A DNA stretch of 64,000 nt, taken from Pempheris klunzingeri (lineage: Eukaryota > Chordata > Actinopteri > Acropomatiformes > Pempheridae). A model generated the notes under the pieces. The model made no database searches, had not been told where the DNA came from, and worked only from the letters and a program-made list of their open reading frames with translations. Positions 1 through 26,800 of the stretch are shown piece after piece (the stretch's first letter is position 1; each line of letters opens with the position of its first letter). The stretch is from contig NC_092023.1 in assembly GCF_042242105.1 (NCBI RefSeq), positions 11,110,933-11,174,932 of the forward strand, given 5' to 3'. The translations under genes were made by a program, and so were the position numbers.

Positions 1-33
<33 letters not shown>

Positions 34-45
34 TGCGTGCGTGTG
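1..45. repeat. GT microsatellite with GC/GT variants
   Basis: Fourteen GT dinucleotides open the window, followed by GCGTGCGTGC variants up to about base 45. It ends two bases before the donor site of a desi2 exon (minus strand), so the repeat begins almost immediately inside the desi2 intron. The full length is unknown because the repeat is cut by the window edge. Confidence 0.9.
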
Positions 46-52
46 CAGTTAC

Positions 53-14030
<13,978 letters not shown>

Positions 14031-14046
<16 letters not shown>

Positions 14047-14700
14047 CAGGATTTTCTCCCCCTAAGTCCCTTCTTGTCTTCCGCACACCCCCCAGCTCCT
14101 TTCCTCGGTGCGGGATCCAAAACTCTCGCCCTCCAAAAATAGACCTCACTCCTCTCCTCCTTCTTGGCACTTTCACGACGGATGATCAGCTTGATGATTC
14201 AATTTCACAACCTTGTGTACAAACGTTTAAGTCCCGGGGATATTTTTTACCGTCCAACATCTGGCTGGCTTTGTCCAAATGTCTCCCCCCTCGTCACGGA
14301 GCAGCTGATGAGCAGATGAGCCCCTCGGTTGTCAAAACGGACCGACTTGCTAAACCCGTTCAGCTAACGTTACCGAGGTCTAAGTGAAAAAGCGGACTTT
14401 ACGGAGGGATTTTTGTCGTCTAGGAGGCGTGTTGGCGCGGGAAAATCGCAAATTCATTTTCCCAAACGAATTACTCAGCAAAATGACATAATGCTGGGAT
14501 ATCAAAAGATGTATTTCCTCATTAAAAAAATGAGTTGCTACTCCCTCATTAGCTAGCTAACGGTAGCGCTGGCGCTGGCAGGCAGGATGCGAGTGTTGGG
14601 AGAAGATCGGACAGTGAGAGTGGGCGAGCAGAGCGGACCGATGAATCCTCACTCGATTAATCAACCTCAACGCGCTGAGTATTATGGGTAATGTAGTCTA
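14031..14700 (-). promoter_or_regulatory. desi2 first exon and promoter region, with a ZNF143-like site
   Basis: Upstream of the desi2 start codon the sequence becomes less AT-rich and CpG-containing, as expected of a housekeeping promoter. At 14685-14697 the minus strand reads ACTACATTACCCA, one base from the ZNF143/SBF core ACTACAATTCCCA. No TATA box is evident. The transcription start was not determined. The interval also contains a 118-codon plus-strand open frame, which I regard as antisense noise. Confidence 0.45.
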
Positions 14701-14869
14701 CAATTAAAAAAACGGGCCACACAAACTACTTGCAGCTGAAACTAAACCAGTAAGGCCAAATTACGCCACGTGGCTAAACATATCTGGATGTACTGTAGTG
14801 TACGAAGAGCTTTTGATATCAGAGCTGACATGATTAGTCCATTACTAGTTTACAGGCTACAGAAATGTA

Positions 14870-15185
14870 ATCAGTGTCACTTTTAATAATCATTTCAGTC
14901 ATTTTTTTTCAAAGCAAAAATGCCAAAGCAAATCTCTGGTTCCAGCTTCACCTGTGGATATTTACAGGTCTTCTACAACAGTGAACTGGGGGCCTTTGGA
15001 TTGTGGGCTGTTTCTTTTTGGTCAACAAACAATTTGCATAAAACAGCTTGGGCTTTAGGAGACATTTTCTTTAATTTTCTAATACTTTAAAAGACCAAAC
15101 AAGTAATCAGTTATTCATAATCTACACATAACTCAGTCATATGATCATGACATGACATGATCATTAGTTTCAGCCATATATGATC
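14870..15185. repeat. Short-element family, inverted copy (ends near TTAGTTTCAGCC)
   Basis: Contains CTCTGGTTCCAGCTTCACCTG, GGGCTGTTTCTTTTTGGTCAA and an end TGATCATTAGTTTCAGCC at about 15159-15176. These are reverse-orientation equivalents of the copies at 2551 and 3720. It lies between mtrf1l and desi2. Confidence 0.55.
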
Positions 15186-15292
15186 AAGTAGACATTAGTG
15201 TGGTTTGCCCTTTCCTGTTTCAACTGGATAATTTGTGTGTTCACATGCACTTCAGTAACCAGGTTACTCAGAAAGGCCCGGTTACACAGGTC

Positions 15293-15560
15293 ATCAGAAA
15301 GCTCCTATGCACAAAACCAGCTTCACACATTGATGGTTTTCCCAGTTTGGTGTGGAAGCACTAGACTGGCCAGCATAGAGCCTTGAACTCAGCCCCATCC
15401 ATCACCTTCGGGAAAAACTGGGACCCCGACTGCAATCCAGGCCTAATTGCCCAACATCAGTGTCCAAGTTCACCAGTGAATGGGACCGAATCCCTGCAGC
15501 CAGGTTCCTAAACCATGCAGGCAGCCCTCCTCAGTTATCACAGCAGACTGATTTGGAATG
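15293..15560 (+). pseudogene. Tc1/mariner transposase fragment (C-terminal end), degenerate
   Basis: The plus strand reads FGVEALDWPA, a stop, then SLELSPIHHLREKLGPRLQS and RPNCPTSVSKFTSEWDRIPA. This parallels the Tc1-family motif series DWPAQSPDLNPIEHLW followed by a basic stretch and PTSVSDL. The third catalytic Asp/Glu region is mutated and interrupted by a stop, and no terminal repeats were found, so this is a decayed remnant. Confidence 0.75.
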
Positions 15561-15730
15561 AGATGTTTAACAATCACATATGAGTGTTACATTTGGATGT
15601 CAGACATTATTTTAGCTGTAGAGTTTGCAGCTGTCAGGGTAGAGCAACATACACACCACTGCTTTTGGATATTCTACAATGAATTAACAAAACATACTGT
15701 TACTGACTAAATATTTGGAAAGGATTGAGT

Positions 15731-15736
15731 TTTATT
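15731..15736 (-). terminator. Candidate mtrf1l poly(A) signal
   Basis: The minus strand reads AATAAA here, about 205 bases after the mtrf1l stop codon. This is the first good signal downstream. The assignment rests only on position and motif. Confidence 0.45.
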
Positions 15737-15941
15737 AGCCACTTTTATGTTTGTGCTGACACTGCTTTGCAGTCCAGGACATTGCTTTGGATAAGCAGAA
15801 GCTCTTGGTCACCCTTATAGTCCATTATGGTCCTTTTCCTTAGTTTTTCTCAGAGAATTAGACGCAGAGAAGGGCTGACCAGTATCATAATGTTAGTGCT
15901 TTGCAGGAAGTTCCATCAGAGTCCACGTTTCAGGGCCTAAC

Positions 15942-18900
15942 TCATGAGCCCTCCTGGTTGTTTTCTCCCAGCAGCTCTATGAGCGTCTCCTGGTTGGAGA
16001 ACTCCTCCAGTGAGGAGTTCATCTCGTCCAGCAGATCCTCTCCCAGCAGGAAGCCCTTGATGTCGTGCACCGTCATGCTGATCCGGTGGTCTGTTATGCG
16101 GTCCTGGGCGAAGTTGTAGGTTCGAATCTTCTCTGATCTGCCTTTGGTGCCAATCTGAAGAAGTGGAAAGAAGAGGGGGAAGAAGACTAAATATTGTACT
16201 GTATGCTTTATCTTCTTTTTTGCATATGTCATTTTGGTCTTACTGCCTTTATTTTGAATTGCGTATTCTGTCTTCTAAGCACTAACACAACAATACACGA
16301 TATTACTTGAATATTTAAATGTGTGGATCTTTTTATAATGTATTAATTTACTTGTTTGGCTGCATTTAATATATTTAATTTTGACAGTAAGTAATGACAT
16401 TCTAGAGCTTTGGAAAAATAAACGTTATCAAGCTTTTGAAATATTGTCACACTGTATTTTGTATCATACTTGATTCTCTCCACAGGTAGATTGGATTATA
16501 CTGTACACTGTATTTATCTCACCTGTATTTTACGCTGGTTGTAGCGTTTGCTGGTCACCTCCTCTAGCTTCATGCTGTACAGTTTTGCTCTCAGAGCCTT
16601 CATGGCTTTCTCCCTGTTCTTCAGCTGGGACCGTTCCTGCTGGCACTCTGCAACCACGCCTAACAAACACACACAAGTGTTAAGGTACTATTTTTACGTG
16701 GGCATCCCACTAATTGGTACTCATTTCGTAAGAGACAAGCAGTTTCATGTAGACACTAGACAGACGGCACTACAACCCTGCTGAAACTAATTTTGATTGT
16801 TATAAAACCTACTTAAAGCAACAGAATAGATTTATAACTCATAACCTTATAACTAGGAAAACATCTATAGGTGACATGCAAGGAGTCCAGTTCAGATATG
16901 ACTTCTGACTATTGACTGGCGGCATGGAGTTGTTTTATGTAAATATGAAAAACCTCTGTATCTATTTCCTAAGTTTATAAATGCAAAATTGCTTTTATTT
17001 AAACCTAAACATTCAGGAAATGTCATGGCAGAAAGAGGAAAAGGCATTTTCAATGTTTGAACTTAGAAATCTCACTTACAAATGACAGTTATTTACTCTA
17101 TCAGGTTAATTTACTAACAGCTCTGTGGTGCCTAGTATCAGTGGATAGATTAGGCACCATATGTACAGTCTGTCAGTTTCTTCATCAAGCTGTATTTACC
17201 TGTAGGCAGATGGACAATTCTGACTGCGCTGTCTGTGGTGTTGACATGTTGACCTCCAGCTCCACTCGCTCTCTTAGTGTCTATCCTCAGGTCCTTCGGG
17301 TTTATTGTGAACGAGATCTGACAGGAACACACAGACGCTCATAATTTACTTACATTTAAATGAACAGCAGAAGAGCAAACCCACTCCCATAAGTCAAAAC
17401 AGTTTTCTATTTTGACGTTTAAATTTTGCATTAGCAGGTTGAAAACAACCAATGAAACCTGCCTATGTGATATCCCGTTAGGACCAATATCAAAATAATT
17501 TCCATGTAGCATCCCATTTGAACGGGAAATGCATCATATTAAGGGAACAAGATGCCATCTGTAATAATTCCTGTAGGAAAACAGAGATGAACGCGCTGTT
17601 TGCCTTGGTTTTGTCCATCCATTCATCATGTACAGCTGTACCTCAGTGGGTTGGGGCAGCACAGCCACAGTCATGGTGCTGGTGTGAATTCTGCTCTGTT
17701 TTTCAGTCTTGGGAACCCTCTGAACCCGATGGACTCCAGCCTCGAACTTCATCCTCTTGTAGCTCTGAGGGCCGCTGATGCTGGCCGAGGCGTGACGTAG
17801 CCCACCTGGTCGAGTATGAGCAACAAGTGCAACAAGCTTGAATATTAGTCAATGATTTGGCATGTAGTTATTTCAAATGTTCATTATGCTGTCTCTTTTC
17901 CTGGCAGCTTTCACTATCTGTAAGAAGGGCCCCCCCTTGTGTTTGCAGGCAGTTATTGCAACAGTGGTGGAAGTATAAAAAAACAACGGGGGTTTTGCTT
18001 TTGTGTCTTGAAATACATATTCTCTCTAATTATCCTTCCATCCTACTTTCAGTCACTGGCTGAAACATAAAAATGTGACTTTGTCTCCTGTAGCAGTCTT
18101 ATAAGCAGAAATCCAGATGTATAAATGAAAAGGTAATTTAGAAAGCTAATAAGAAATCCAGCTCTCTTATCAGTCATCCTGAGCCCAATGTTGTCCTTAA
18201 TGAAACTGTAACCCAGTTAAGGTGTGTGATAACAACTGCATAAACAATATTTCCTTTAAAAGGTCAATTTGCCTGAAGTAAATAAGCCACAGATTGAACC
18301 AGACTCAGTTTTATTTATTAGGATTTTAAGAAATCAGTCATGATGCTGCCATCACCCAAAAACAATTTACTTAAAAATAGGAAAATTAATTTGTTTGTTC
18401 TGCTTTTGGTAAAATGATCCTTTAATCTGGCTATAATCACCAGTCTCTGTGTCCACTGACCTATTTCACTGGCCGTGTGCTCCAGGATGTCGAAGGACCA
18501 GCCGTGGTGCTGAGCGTAGCCCTGGTACATGTCAAACACCTTCAGAGGAGAGGCGGTGGTACAAGTCAGCATGTGAATACACAGAATACACAGACTTAAA
18601 AGGTGTCTAGCTTAATGCAATTGACAATTTACATGGGTGTCTTACTTATTGGGCAATGTATCTAAAGTGTACCACTACTTTCCTGTTATTATATTATCCA
18701 GGTATTATTCTAAAAAGTCTATTATCTCAATGAGAACATTTTGAAATAATATATAATATGAGGAAGAACTTGCAGACCTCAGCAGTGAACAGCATGGCCT
18801 CCTGACCGCCGACACCGGCTGTTACCTCCAGGACGAGGTCGCTCAGATCTGTCTCCTTCTCGGGGATCAACAGATCCAGGATCTGATTGATGAAGCAGAT

Positions 18901-20069
18901 TGATTTGACAGACGGGTTAACAAGATAGATGTGACGTGTGAAGAGCTGAATATCTGAACATTAGTCCTGCTGAAAATTTGCTCTCTATTCCGGTCTGATA
19001 CTTTGAGCTGCAGCAGCCTGTCGTGAAAATGAAATATCACACTTCTACCTTTTGTCTAAAATCTTGGATGTCTTGCAAACAGGCCTCTCTTTCCACCTCT
19101 GCCAGTTGTCGCATGGCTGGGTCTTCATCTTAGAGGAAAAACAAAAACATACAGTGAACTACAGTTGTGCAACATGCTGCCTTATGTACTGAGACATTAA
19201 AAAGTAGTCTTTCATCAGACATTTTGCTAAAGTGTTTATACCATGTTATCGATCATTGTACAGACTACTTTATGTCAGTAAGTTTTTGCATTATGGTGAA
19301 GTTCCTTCATTGATCAGGTATTTATCACCTGATTCGTCAAAAGCAGTTATTCTTCTCCATATATTTTGGTCCTTAAACAATAGATTTTCCAGAAAGGTTG
19401 ACCATTTCACTATAAATACAGTATGCTCCAGTATAGAAATACATATACAGTGTTAGAGGATTTTATCCATAATTGGTGTGTAAATTGGTGTATAGTTTAT
19501 TTTTCAATTCCCTTGAACAAGAGTATTCCTCCTACAGATTGATGAAAACTGTCTACTGTCACGAAATACATGCAATTAAGACACATTTCACCAAATCAAT
19601 TTCTTGTCTGTGTGTGTGGCAGCAGGAGAGCAGTCTCACCTTTCAGGAGCGTCTCTGTCTCAGCGATCTCTTTTTGTTTGGTGTCCAGCTCTTTGATGGT
19701 CTGAATAAGAGGAGCCAGCAGGGACAGTTTGGACCTTTTGGCGTTCACTTCATCCTTGCCACACTGCTCCTCCATCACACCGCTGTTGACAGCACTCAAA
19801 CATTCACTGTATTCTGTTTCCATCTTCTTCAGGTATTCCTGCAGAGACCTCGTGGCAAAAAGCTCATCCACCGACAGCAACTTGGCCACCATCAACGGTG
19901 TACCGGTGTGAAGATCTCTCTTAGTTCTGCCACAGTGATTGCTGGCGTGTTCATGAAATCTAGCAGTTTGGCTGATGACATTTGGTGATTTTTGAAAACG
20001 AGGTATCCACTCACTAAAGACACACTCCTTTCCTCTCATTAGAAGATTCGTGGTTCTCCTGTAGGCCAT
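15942..20069 (-). CDS. mtrf1l: mtrf1l, mitochondrial peptide chain release factor 1-like (mtRF1a)
   Basis: Eight minus-strand coding exons: 20069-19640, 19128-19049, 18882-18778, 18539-18461, 17805-17642, 17317-17200, 16659-16523 and 16154-15942. They join in one frame to 442 codons including the stop. The product is a class I release factor that terminates mitochondrial translation at UAA/UAG. The first exon encodes an arginine-rich N-terminus ([13 protein letters not shown]) suited to a mitochondrial targeting peptide. Later motifs are [36 protein letters not shown] and [18 protein letters not shown], which carries the catalytic GGQ loop. The intact PKT codon-recognition tripeptide, without the insertion typical of MTRF1, identifies MTRF1L rather than its paralogue. 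The start is the first in-frame ATG; an open frame extends further 5' without an ATG to a TAG. The human protein is 380 residues, so this N-terminus is longer. The gene is divergent from fbxo5, as in human. Confidence 0.95.
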
Positions 20070-20113
20070 TTCAAAGGCAGCGTTGTTTGGGAGATTCAGT
20101 GTGCGGCAGAACA

Positions 20114-20730
20114 AACAGCTCCTGGCACATGCTCCTTTCTAGTCCGGAAGGAAAATTCGGCCAAACTTCATTCAAAAATTGTATGATGTTAATATTTATA
20201 ATGTCTAATAAGAAATACATACTCTAACATTTCTATACTAAGAGATATTTTGTATCCAACGAGGGTATTCTTGTATTCGTTAAGCTTGGAATACACAAGC
20301 AGTGCTTTATTTTGATTAACTTTGAAATTTTGTGATGGGTTCACGTCGCAACAACCACAATCTGTGGTATAACTTTACCGTATTTCTACAGAACCGTATT
20401 TTTTCAAAATTCTGAATTTAAAATGCCGACTGAATAACTGCTAGCCTGTGATGTTGTGATTTGGGACTGTTTTCCTTATTAAACAAAATAAGAGAAAGTT
20501 AATAACTCACTACATCTAATGTTGAGATCGAATGACAAACGTTCAAATGTATCATTAGGTTTTCCTGTTACCGCAAACATCGGTGTGGCTCCGACGAAAC
20601 AGGTTTCAGTCACAAATTGTATAAAATCTGCGTAGAAACTGGTTGTTGAAGCTTGTTATAAAAATATAGTTCCTTCACCACCTTGCTGTAGGACGCAGAC
20701 ATATTGGACGTAACACGCATGCGCGATGGT
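20114..20730 (-). promoter_or_regulatory. mtrf1l upstream region with ETS-like and NRF1-like sites
   Basis: CCGGAAG at 20144-20150 is an ETS/GABP-type core. On the minus strand 20714-20726 reads CGCGCATGCGTG, one base off the NRF1 consensus (YGCGCAYGCGCR). Both factors commonly drive nuclear genes for mitochondrial proteins. No TATA box or transcription start could be fixed, and a 5' non-coding exon near 20.6-20.7 kb is possible. Confidence 0.4.
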
Positions 20731-22880
20731 TAAGACATCTTCTTCTACGGAGAAAATTACAGCAGGCTAACGATTGTTCCCACGGTTCTCACCCAAGATT
20801 ATTCCACTTTACAGCAAAATAAAAAGCCCACTCAGACTCTGATAATGAAACCACAAACTGTGAGTGAAACATACGTGAATATGGTATTGAAAGATAACTA
20901 AAAAGGATACATATAGAAAAGAATAAGGCATTCATTTATATTTTAATTCTTTATTAAATTAATTTACAGAGGTGCCTCCTATTCCATGTCTATATGTGCT
21001 GCATATAAATCCGTCACCTTCAGACATCTAGACTAAGTGAAAATTACATTATATTTAATCTAGGCCTATGACCTGTACTAACTCTGTTGTGTGTCTATCA
21101 GATTTTTGGTCAGTCAAAATCAAGACATAATTTAAGAATACACACCATGTAAGCATAATGTCAACAAGGAATAAAGCTCTTACAATTAGGTTTGGACTCA
21201 GACCCACAAGACAGATATAGGAATGATGCAGGACGTAAGGCCCATAGCATTTCATTTGATATTTTGTTTTACTGGTGCATATTCATGTGTAAAATGAATT
21301 CTGAACAAAAAACCTGAGGTTTTGGGGGGAAGTTGGCTGCTTTGCCTGTGCTATGGTTGTAATTGAAATGACTGTGTGGACTTGTAAATTGAACATTGAA
21401 TTGAAAATAGGATTGACAGTGGGACAATCATTTAATTAGCATTATGCACTCTGTTATGCAAAGACGTAACGTGTCAGGGCTCAGAAATCAGTCCCTCTTC
21501 ACCACACAACGTCACACTGTGTCTCTGTCATGAGCCACGAATGGTTTTCTCATTTCCACTTTTAGTTGTTCTTTTTTATCTCCCTTTCTCACTGTGTTGT
21601 GGCCTGAACTGAGGACCAACATACCGAAAATACTTGATGAATTTTTGTCATGACTGGGGAGGGGATTTGTACCCCTTTGTTGTTTTTGCCATCTTTGCCT
21701 GGAATGAACAAGAAAGCCCAGTGAAAAGTTTAAAGTGAAACAAATGAGGTCCTGCATCTAAACTACCATGTCCCACAACTTCCCCCCAGTCTGGTTTCAA
21801 TTAAAGGCTCTCTTCACACATTCCAGGCTGGGGTGTGAACTCAACTGTCCTGCAAGTGACCAGTTGTTTAGCTCTTCTTTTTTTTTTTTTTCAAAGAGTG
21901 GGATTCCTGACAGAATTGAAAAAGAGATTTTAACTCTCTTGTGGCCCTATCTTCTGTGTTTGCTATACAAAATTACCTCAGTCACTATTACACCAGTAAG
22001 GCTGAATAACCTTTACTTGAATTATAATTTCTGCATAACTGTGTGATGCAACCTGAAACAGGGCTCTGTGGGGGGAAATGTATTATTTCTTGCATCTGTT
22101 ACATTAGAATTGAATATTACAACAAAATATCCCTCTGTTGACATGATTTTATCATGTCAACACATCTGTGCAATTCACTGTAGGCTACTATTTAGGTTGT
22201 TATACCATACTTACAAATTATTTATCAACTACATAAAAGTAACATAGTTTTGTATGTTTCAGTCTTTTGAGGAACTTAAAGATGAGGCTGAGAGAACATG
22301 TGGCAATATTTTAACTTCACCTTTCATAATACAAGATTTGTAGCAATGTTAAACCTTTAAGTTACACACTTAACAGCTTAACAACGAACTGAAACTGGTT
22401 ATAAAGCCCAGGGAAGCTACAGATTCAAATGACAATTATCTATAGTTTCATGAAGACCAGCCTTCTCTTTCACATTGTCAAATTATATTTGATATTGACT
22501 CGATTATAGCCACTTTAAGGAACATACTTGAATAGTGTGCACTATTTGAAAGTATATCATGAATATACACTAGTTACCTAAAGGTTGTGAAAACAATTAT
22601 GTAGGTTTACCATGAACCTCCTGATCAATATTAAGATGTACAATGTTATTATGATTTTTGAATGTTTAAAGGGCACTGCCCCTACAATTTTCCTGCTGAT
22701 ATTACAGCGTAGCCTGATAGTCAATTCGGCTAAGGTTTACTGATGGATACTTCAGTGCTGTAGGTGTAATCTTGCTTTAGAAGACCACAACGCCATTATC
22801 ATTTGTGTTTCTCGTCGGGTGGGAATACTAGTGGGACCACGACGAGTGCGTATTGACGTCACTACACAGACGTTTCGGAA
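20731..22880. other. Intergenic region between divergent mtrf1l and fbxo5
   Basis: AT-rich, with no gene recognised. It contains a perfect short hairpin at 22136-22162 and a poly(T) run near 21880. Open frames are below 100 codons and resemble random sequence. Confidence 0.6.
22136..22162. repeat. Perfect 12-bp inverted repeat, 3-base loop
   Basis: TGTTGACATGAT, then TTT, then ATCATGTCAACA: a 27-base perfect hairpin with no mismatches. No U-rich tail or gene context gives it an obvious role; it could be a chance palindrome or the relic of a mobile element. Confidence 0.85.
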
Positions 22881-23102
22881 TCTCAGCTCCCATTGGTTGA
22901 TGGTTTAAAGGGACAAACATCCCCTTCGCTGTGATTGGTTTGCGCCTTTTGGGCACGGGTTTCAAATGAGAAGGAGCGAGCGGCGGATTTTCAGTTGTGG
23001 AGCATTTAATTTGGGTAGAGGCGGTGTCAGCCGAAAATTAGCTCAGCGGCTAAAAGGAGGGAAAAAAGAACCTGTAGAGGATAACGATATCAACAAGTAT
23101 AA
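22880..23102 (+). promoter_or_regulatory. fbxo5 core promoter and non-coding exon 1, with cell-cycle elements
   Basis: Two reverse CCAAT boxes (ATTGG at 22892-22896 and 22934-22938) are interleaved with TTTAAA at 22904-22909, an E2F-like TTTGCGCC at 22939-22946 and a minus-strand TTTGAA at 22961-22966. TTTAAA and TTTGAA are core forms of the CHR element found with CCAAT boxes in G2/M and late-G1 genes. The sequence that follows ends AAGTATAAG before GTAAAA at 23103, a good donor for a non-coding first exon. Human EMI1 is an E2F-induced gene, so the layout fits. The transcription start (about 22.97 kb) is inferred. Confidence 0.6.
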
Positions 23103-23557
23103 GGTAAAAGGCTTCACTTAATATATTCCAGTGTCCAAACTGCTAATGGTAATGTTAATAGGATGTTTAGTCGGTAGCTTTAGCTAGCCGAGGTACTGGT
23201 TGGGGTAGTTAACTTGGTCAACTAGCATGGTGAATTGAATATCAACTAATAATACATCCTGAAACTGTTGGCTTTCTGAGTTTATTCATTATTAGTATCT
23301 TGGGTCCTGTGTGTGGCTTTTTGTATAAGAGCTGGGGGTCTAAGTCTGCACTTTGCTGTACGCGCGTAAATGCAGATCAGTGTCGTTAACGTTAACTGAG
23401 ATTATTTTACATGGACTCATTCACATGTTCATGTGCAAAAAAGAAAAATAATACGCAAATGTTACTTTAATCCTGAAGGCACTGATTCAACATAACGGCA
23501 ATTGATTTAAAGACAAACCCGTCTCTCCTGTCTGGGTATCCTCACGTCACTGCTACA

Positions 23558-23585
23558 TTTCCGCCAAATCTACATCGCGCCAAAA
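23558..23585 (+). promoter_or_regulatory. Paired E2F-like sites in fbxo5 intron 1
   Basis: TTTCCGCCAAA at 23558-23568 and GCGCCAAAA at 23577-23585 both resemble the E2F consensus TTTSSCGC in one or the other direction. They lie about 450 bases into the first intron. Function is inferred only from motif and gene identity. Confidence 0.4.
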
Positions 23586-23851
23586 TCAGTTTAAATTTTA
23601 CAATGTATTTGACGGAAGAGTTTCTAAACGGATTCAAAGTTTATGCTAACGATTTAATAGCCATGTATGTTATTTCTTTCTTTAATGTAATGCAGCTTAC
23701 TGGTTATCTTTGATAAGAGATAGCAACGTTGTCTTGCATTAGCGAAGCCATGCTGCTCGGCAGACTAGACAGTCACATTAAATAAATAAAACCTAACACA
23801 ATCTCCTGATTTGTCTCCTTTATCTAGAAATCTACATACTGAACGGTGTGT

Positions 23852-26800
23852 ATGTTTCACTGTAAGAAAGTCGCCATGAAATGCCCTCGCTACGAGGCCA
23901 CCAGGGCCAACAACATGGCTGCTGCAGAGTCCAAGGTGCTTCACCTTAAAGCCTCCCCTGTGAAAGAGCCCAAGACTCCCATCAAACCTCAGTGTCCACC
24001 TGCAGGAGTGACTACAGTGTTGTTCTCTCACAACAACAACACCAGACCGGTCCACAACAAAGAAAACAGCACCAGCAGGGAGCAGGGTGGGACTCTGGAT
24101 GAAGTGTTTGAGGACAGCGGCTATCTGTCTCTGCACAACAGTCAGATTGATGATCACCATGGGGATGAAGAGGATGAACACATCCAGGGAAAACCCACAG
24201 CAACCCTGCAGCCCTGTGCTGCTACACACCAAGAAAAGACAATATCACCAAAGAATTCTCCCTCCAAATGTCAAGGGAGGACAAACCATCCAGCGTCTTT
24301 GGTGGCAGCTTCTACTCCAGTGGATCGTCACAGGAGGACAGCGTACTCGCTGTCATCCACCCCATCTGACCACCACAGTGACCCCAACCTGCCTATACTG
24401 AAGTTCCAGCAGACCGTGTGTGAAGAGCTTGCTAAGAGCTATCGGAAGAATAAAAGGTAGGATTACATTTAGCTGACAGCAATGGCTTTTTCTTTCTCGT
24501 GTTTTAAAATGGTTGCTCGTACACACACAATAGTAGTGCTCCCTGGAAGGCACCAGTTCTTGATCAGTCTCTTTAGATGCACAATGGCATAATGTCTTTC
24601 TACCTGTGGGTTATCTTGACGTGAACAATATCAGAATTGTAAGAGGAAGTGGGACTTTGTCTTTTGGCATGTTTGCCTTCGTTGTCCTACATTCAGGGAA
24701 ATCCAATTAGGCTAGGACATCAAGCATAACCACCCATATTCACTATCCACCTTTGCAAAAACCACATTGGGAGGCAAACCTGAGAGAAATTTTGGGGTCT
24801 TGTATCACTGCCTGAGAGTTACCCTCAGGTAGTGCATCTCCACCCTAACTAAGCTCAAGTTTAAGTCTTTTTTTTTCAGTTATGCTGAATGTGCTCAGCA
24901 AACAAGTGAATTATAACTGTTTCCCTGTGTCTCAGGTATGACTGGAGCATCGTCACAAAGGTAGCAGAAGATCATCTTTTGGATCGGGTGACCGGACGCC
25001 AGATGGGCCGAGAGTATGTCGACATGTTTTCATCTTTGCTGTCCAGGAATATGAGGAGCATCCTGACCAACATCCTGGCCCTGCTGGGAGACATGGACCT
25101 CATTAGGTAACCCACAAATGCCTCACTATGTAGAGAGAGTGTTCGTACTCACAAGGGGTGATCAAAGTGCATTTATGGTTCTTTTTCAGTGGGATTTAAG
25201 GTGGCGAGTTGTGTTTTTAAAACCAAATGCAACAGTTAAATGCTGTAATCCATGTAAATGATTTGTATTTAGAAGAAAATAAGTATGAAATTTGGGATAT
25301 GTCAGACATAAGTGCTATTAACTGCTATTTTTGCCCAACCTTGATATCTAACTGCCTTATGCGTGAGCTCAGAGTAAGGAAACTCCTTTTAACTCTTATA
25401 AATTCTCATGGACTGTTTTAAAAATTTGAAAATGTGTATGAAAGGAGAAGTTTAGAGAGAATATAGGCACAGAAGATAATTGTTATGGATTCTAGTTTGT
25501 TTCTTTTTGCTGTAGTTTCTGTCTATATTCATCATGTGTTTACTTTTTTTCACCCTGCAGCTGTAAGAAAGTGAGCAGGACCTGGAGGAGGATCATCTAT
25601 GAGGATACAGTAGCTCTGAACAGGTGTCAAAGAGCTGAGCAGGCACTCAGGGTGAGGAAACACACGTACTTTCACACACAAACACACGTACTTTCACAAG
25701 AATTGGCCGTGGGTGGGATTCTTGTTAAGCATTAAACACTTTACATCTTAATAGCATCGCACCCTACATACATACAGAGGAAGTATACTGTGTCTGATCT
25801 TTACCGACCTTGTCTGATGTCACATACAGATACTCAATGCCTTTGAGCTTCAGTAAACATTAAACTATAAAGCTGGCTAATCCTGTGGGGCATTGGGCTA
25901 TTGGAGCAGCAAAATTAATGCCTCGCAACAGACGATGCTACATAAATGATTAAATTGCAGAAATCATTTACAAACATTTTGGCATAAGAAAACACCAATA
26001 TGAAGCTTGCATGTTAAACTAATATCTAAATGAGGAAAATGCACACTATGAAAAACTAACCTTTCACATACTGTATGTGTGCAGTAATTATTAAGCCAAA
26101 GAACAGGAGGACGACACTGATGTTGCAACATATATACAGGATGTGCAGGCACACTTGGTTAAAAGCTGTGAAATACTAAATGTGCCTAAAACCAATTTCA
26201 TCCATGTCTCATCTGTGTGACCTTTTTTTTTATTCTTTCCAGGAGTCGAGGAGCTCTCTGAGGCAAAGTGGCTTTGGTCTGACAAGAGATGTGGCTCTGT
26301 CCAGGGTGGTGCTGTCCTGCATGCAGACCCTGGCCTCCTCGAGCACTCCATCCTCCTCTTCAGCATCCACTCCAAGCTGCAGGGTCAACAGACGGACCGC
26401 TCCCTCTCAGAAGGGAAGCATGTCCAACTCCCAATGTACACGCTTCGACGAATACATGCAGGTGAGTGTGTGTATATAGATTAGCTGCAGCTAAACATCA
26501 TTTTCATTATCGATTTAATGTGCTAAATCGATATTCGATTTTCTATAATGTCAGACAAGAACTCTGACATTTACACTCTGGAAAATGGATTTAAATACAT
26601 TTGTACTCTAGCTTTAACAAAATGTCCATGTGTTTTGTTCTTCTGTTCAGGCCGCCAGCAATCTGAAGCAGCATGAGTCTCTACGTCGCTGCAAGCAATG
26701 CGGTTCACCAGCGACACATTCCCCCGAGGTCCAGAGGGCAACGTGCACTCGCAACAGCTGTCTGTTCGACTTCTGCACCCACTGCCAGGAGACCTTCCAC

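Noticed and set aside
20070-20114. Longer N-terminus for mtrf1l starting at 20114
   Set aside because: The frame is open but the first codon is TTG, and an in-frame stop lies just upstream; the first ATG is at 20069.
23846-23851. Start of fbxo5 at 23846
   Set aside because: That codon is GTG; the ATG at 23852 is the natural start.
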